Below, in pieces: positions 29,241 to 29,620 of a stretch of 29,620 nucleotides of DNA. Origin of the DNA: a virus. Each line of letters starts with the position of its first letter. Position 1 is the stretch's first letter. The notes below the pieces were generated by a model. It did not search any database. It was not told the origin of the DNA and saw nothing but the letters and a program-made list of their open reading frames with translations. Both the position numbers and the translations under genes were made by a program. The DNA is taken from the IMG/VR virus record IMGVR_UViG_3300030104_002584, positions 1 through 29,620 of that record; one strand, written 5' to 3'.

Positions 29241-29620
29241 CTATCCTATACGTTCAAAGTCTACAAGCAATTTGTTGTAATCTACTTCTAAGTATCCGTC
29301 TTCTCCTCTGTATACAGAATACCAAGGAGCTTCTGTTGCCATAACTCCTCTATATCTACCTGGTTTATTTATATAATTAAATTCCCAAAGCCTTGGTGTC
29401 TTACCTATTTCTGTTAACATTGGTAACAAATTCTTCATAGGTTGGTAATTGTCCGCTAGTAAAGAGGCTTTTGAGTCTAAACTGCGGACTTGGTACTTTT
29501 TTGCAGGGTCACTACTTTTTGTAGCCGCTGCTAGGGCTAACGTCCCAATATCTAAACCTACCTGGAATGCACCAGTAGATTGTCTAGTTCTAGTTTCTTG
29601 GTAACTTACACCTGGTCCTA
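29241..29620 (-). CDS. Partial virion-type protein (C-terminal 125 or more residues)
   Basis: The frame ending at 29241 stays open to the right edge of the window, so this is the 3' part of a longer gene and not a 65-residue protein starting at 29438. The visible part begins GPGVSYQETRTRQSTGAFQVG, then GTLALAAATKSSDPAKKYQ, and ends with a Y/W-rich section (WEFNYINKPGRYRGVM, YSVYRGEDGYLEVDY). No family is recognised. It is in the late virion operon directly upstream of the 728-residue gene, so an internal virion or tail protein is likely. Confidence 0.7.
   Translation of the reverse strand, partial: GPGVSYQETRTRQSTGAFQVGLDIGTLALAAATKSSDPAKKYQVRSLDSKASLLADNYQPMKNLLPMLTEIGKTPRLWEFNYINKPGRYRGVMATEAPWYSVYRGEDGYLEVDYNKLLVDFERIG

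Noticed and set aside
29241-29438. A complete 65-residue gene at the right end
   Set aside because: The frame stays open upstream of its ATG to the window edge, so it is the end of a longer gene.

Overview
The window reads as roughly three quarters of the genome of an AT-rich, short-tailed (podovirus-like) double-stranded DNA phage of a Gram-negative host. The Gram-negative inference rests on an overlapping pair that looks like i-spanin and o-spanin, plus two proteins with Sec signal peptides. No rRNA, tRNA, CRISPR array, insertion sequence, integrase or recognisable repressor was found. A marine alphaproteobacterial host (pelagiphage- or HMO-2011-like phage) would fit the gene content and AT richness, but that is only inference.

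Layout. (1) 1-3721, leftward: a sigma-70 region-2-like small protein, terminase small subunit, two small basic proteins, i-spanin, o-spanin, terminase large subunit and the N-terminal part of a portal-like protein that runs off the left end. The order TerS, Rz-like, Rz1-like, TerL matches phage T7. (2) 3722-4216: a divergent control region with a leftward promoter, a G-rich quadruplex-type motif, a palindrome and rightward promoters. (3) 4217-5017: one orphan gene with its own promoter and a strong intrinsic terminator. (4) 5018-5444: a gene-free, repeat-rich segment bracketed by two oppositely oriented copies of a palindrome, possibly an origin or control region. (5) 5445-9315: about fourteen tiny early genes with strong AAGGAGGT-type ribosome sites and two internal sigma-70-type promoters, including a 20-residue membrane micropeptide. 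(6) 9348-16549: the replication and nuclease module, with DnaB/RecA-fold helicase, PD-(D/E)XK nuclease, DnaG-type primase, family A DNA polymerase with an N-terminal Fe-S uracil-DNA-glycosylase-like domain, Cas4-like nuclease, Hjc-like resolvase and unknowns. (7) 16605-16647: an intrinsic terminator at the convergent junction. (8) 16630-29620, leftward: small membrane proteins, two exported proteins, a 459-residue protein, an HExxH protein, a small membrane protein, a 1925-residue protein and a 728-residue protein (likely internal virion or ejection proteins), and a partial protein running off the right end.

How it fits together: rightward early transcription makes host-takeover and replication proteins. 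Leftward late transcription makes virion, lysis and packaging proteins. If the genome is circular or circularly permuted, the missing head, portal C-terminus and tail genes lie between the left and right ends of this window. No phage RNA polymerase is seen, and the promoters found look like host sigma-70 promoters. The least explained signal is a 17-bp palindrome, with arms GTCGGGA and TCCCGAC, present four times, always in gene-free gaps of the early half.
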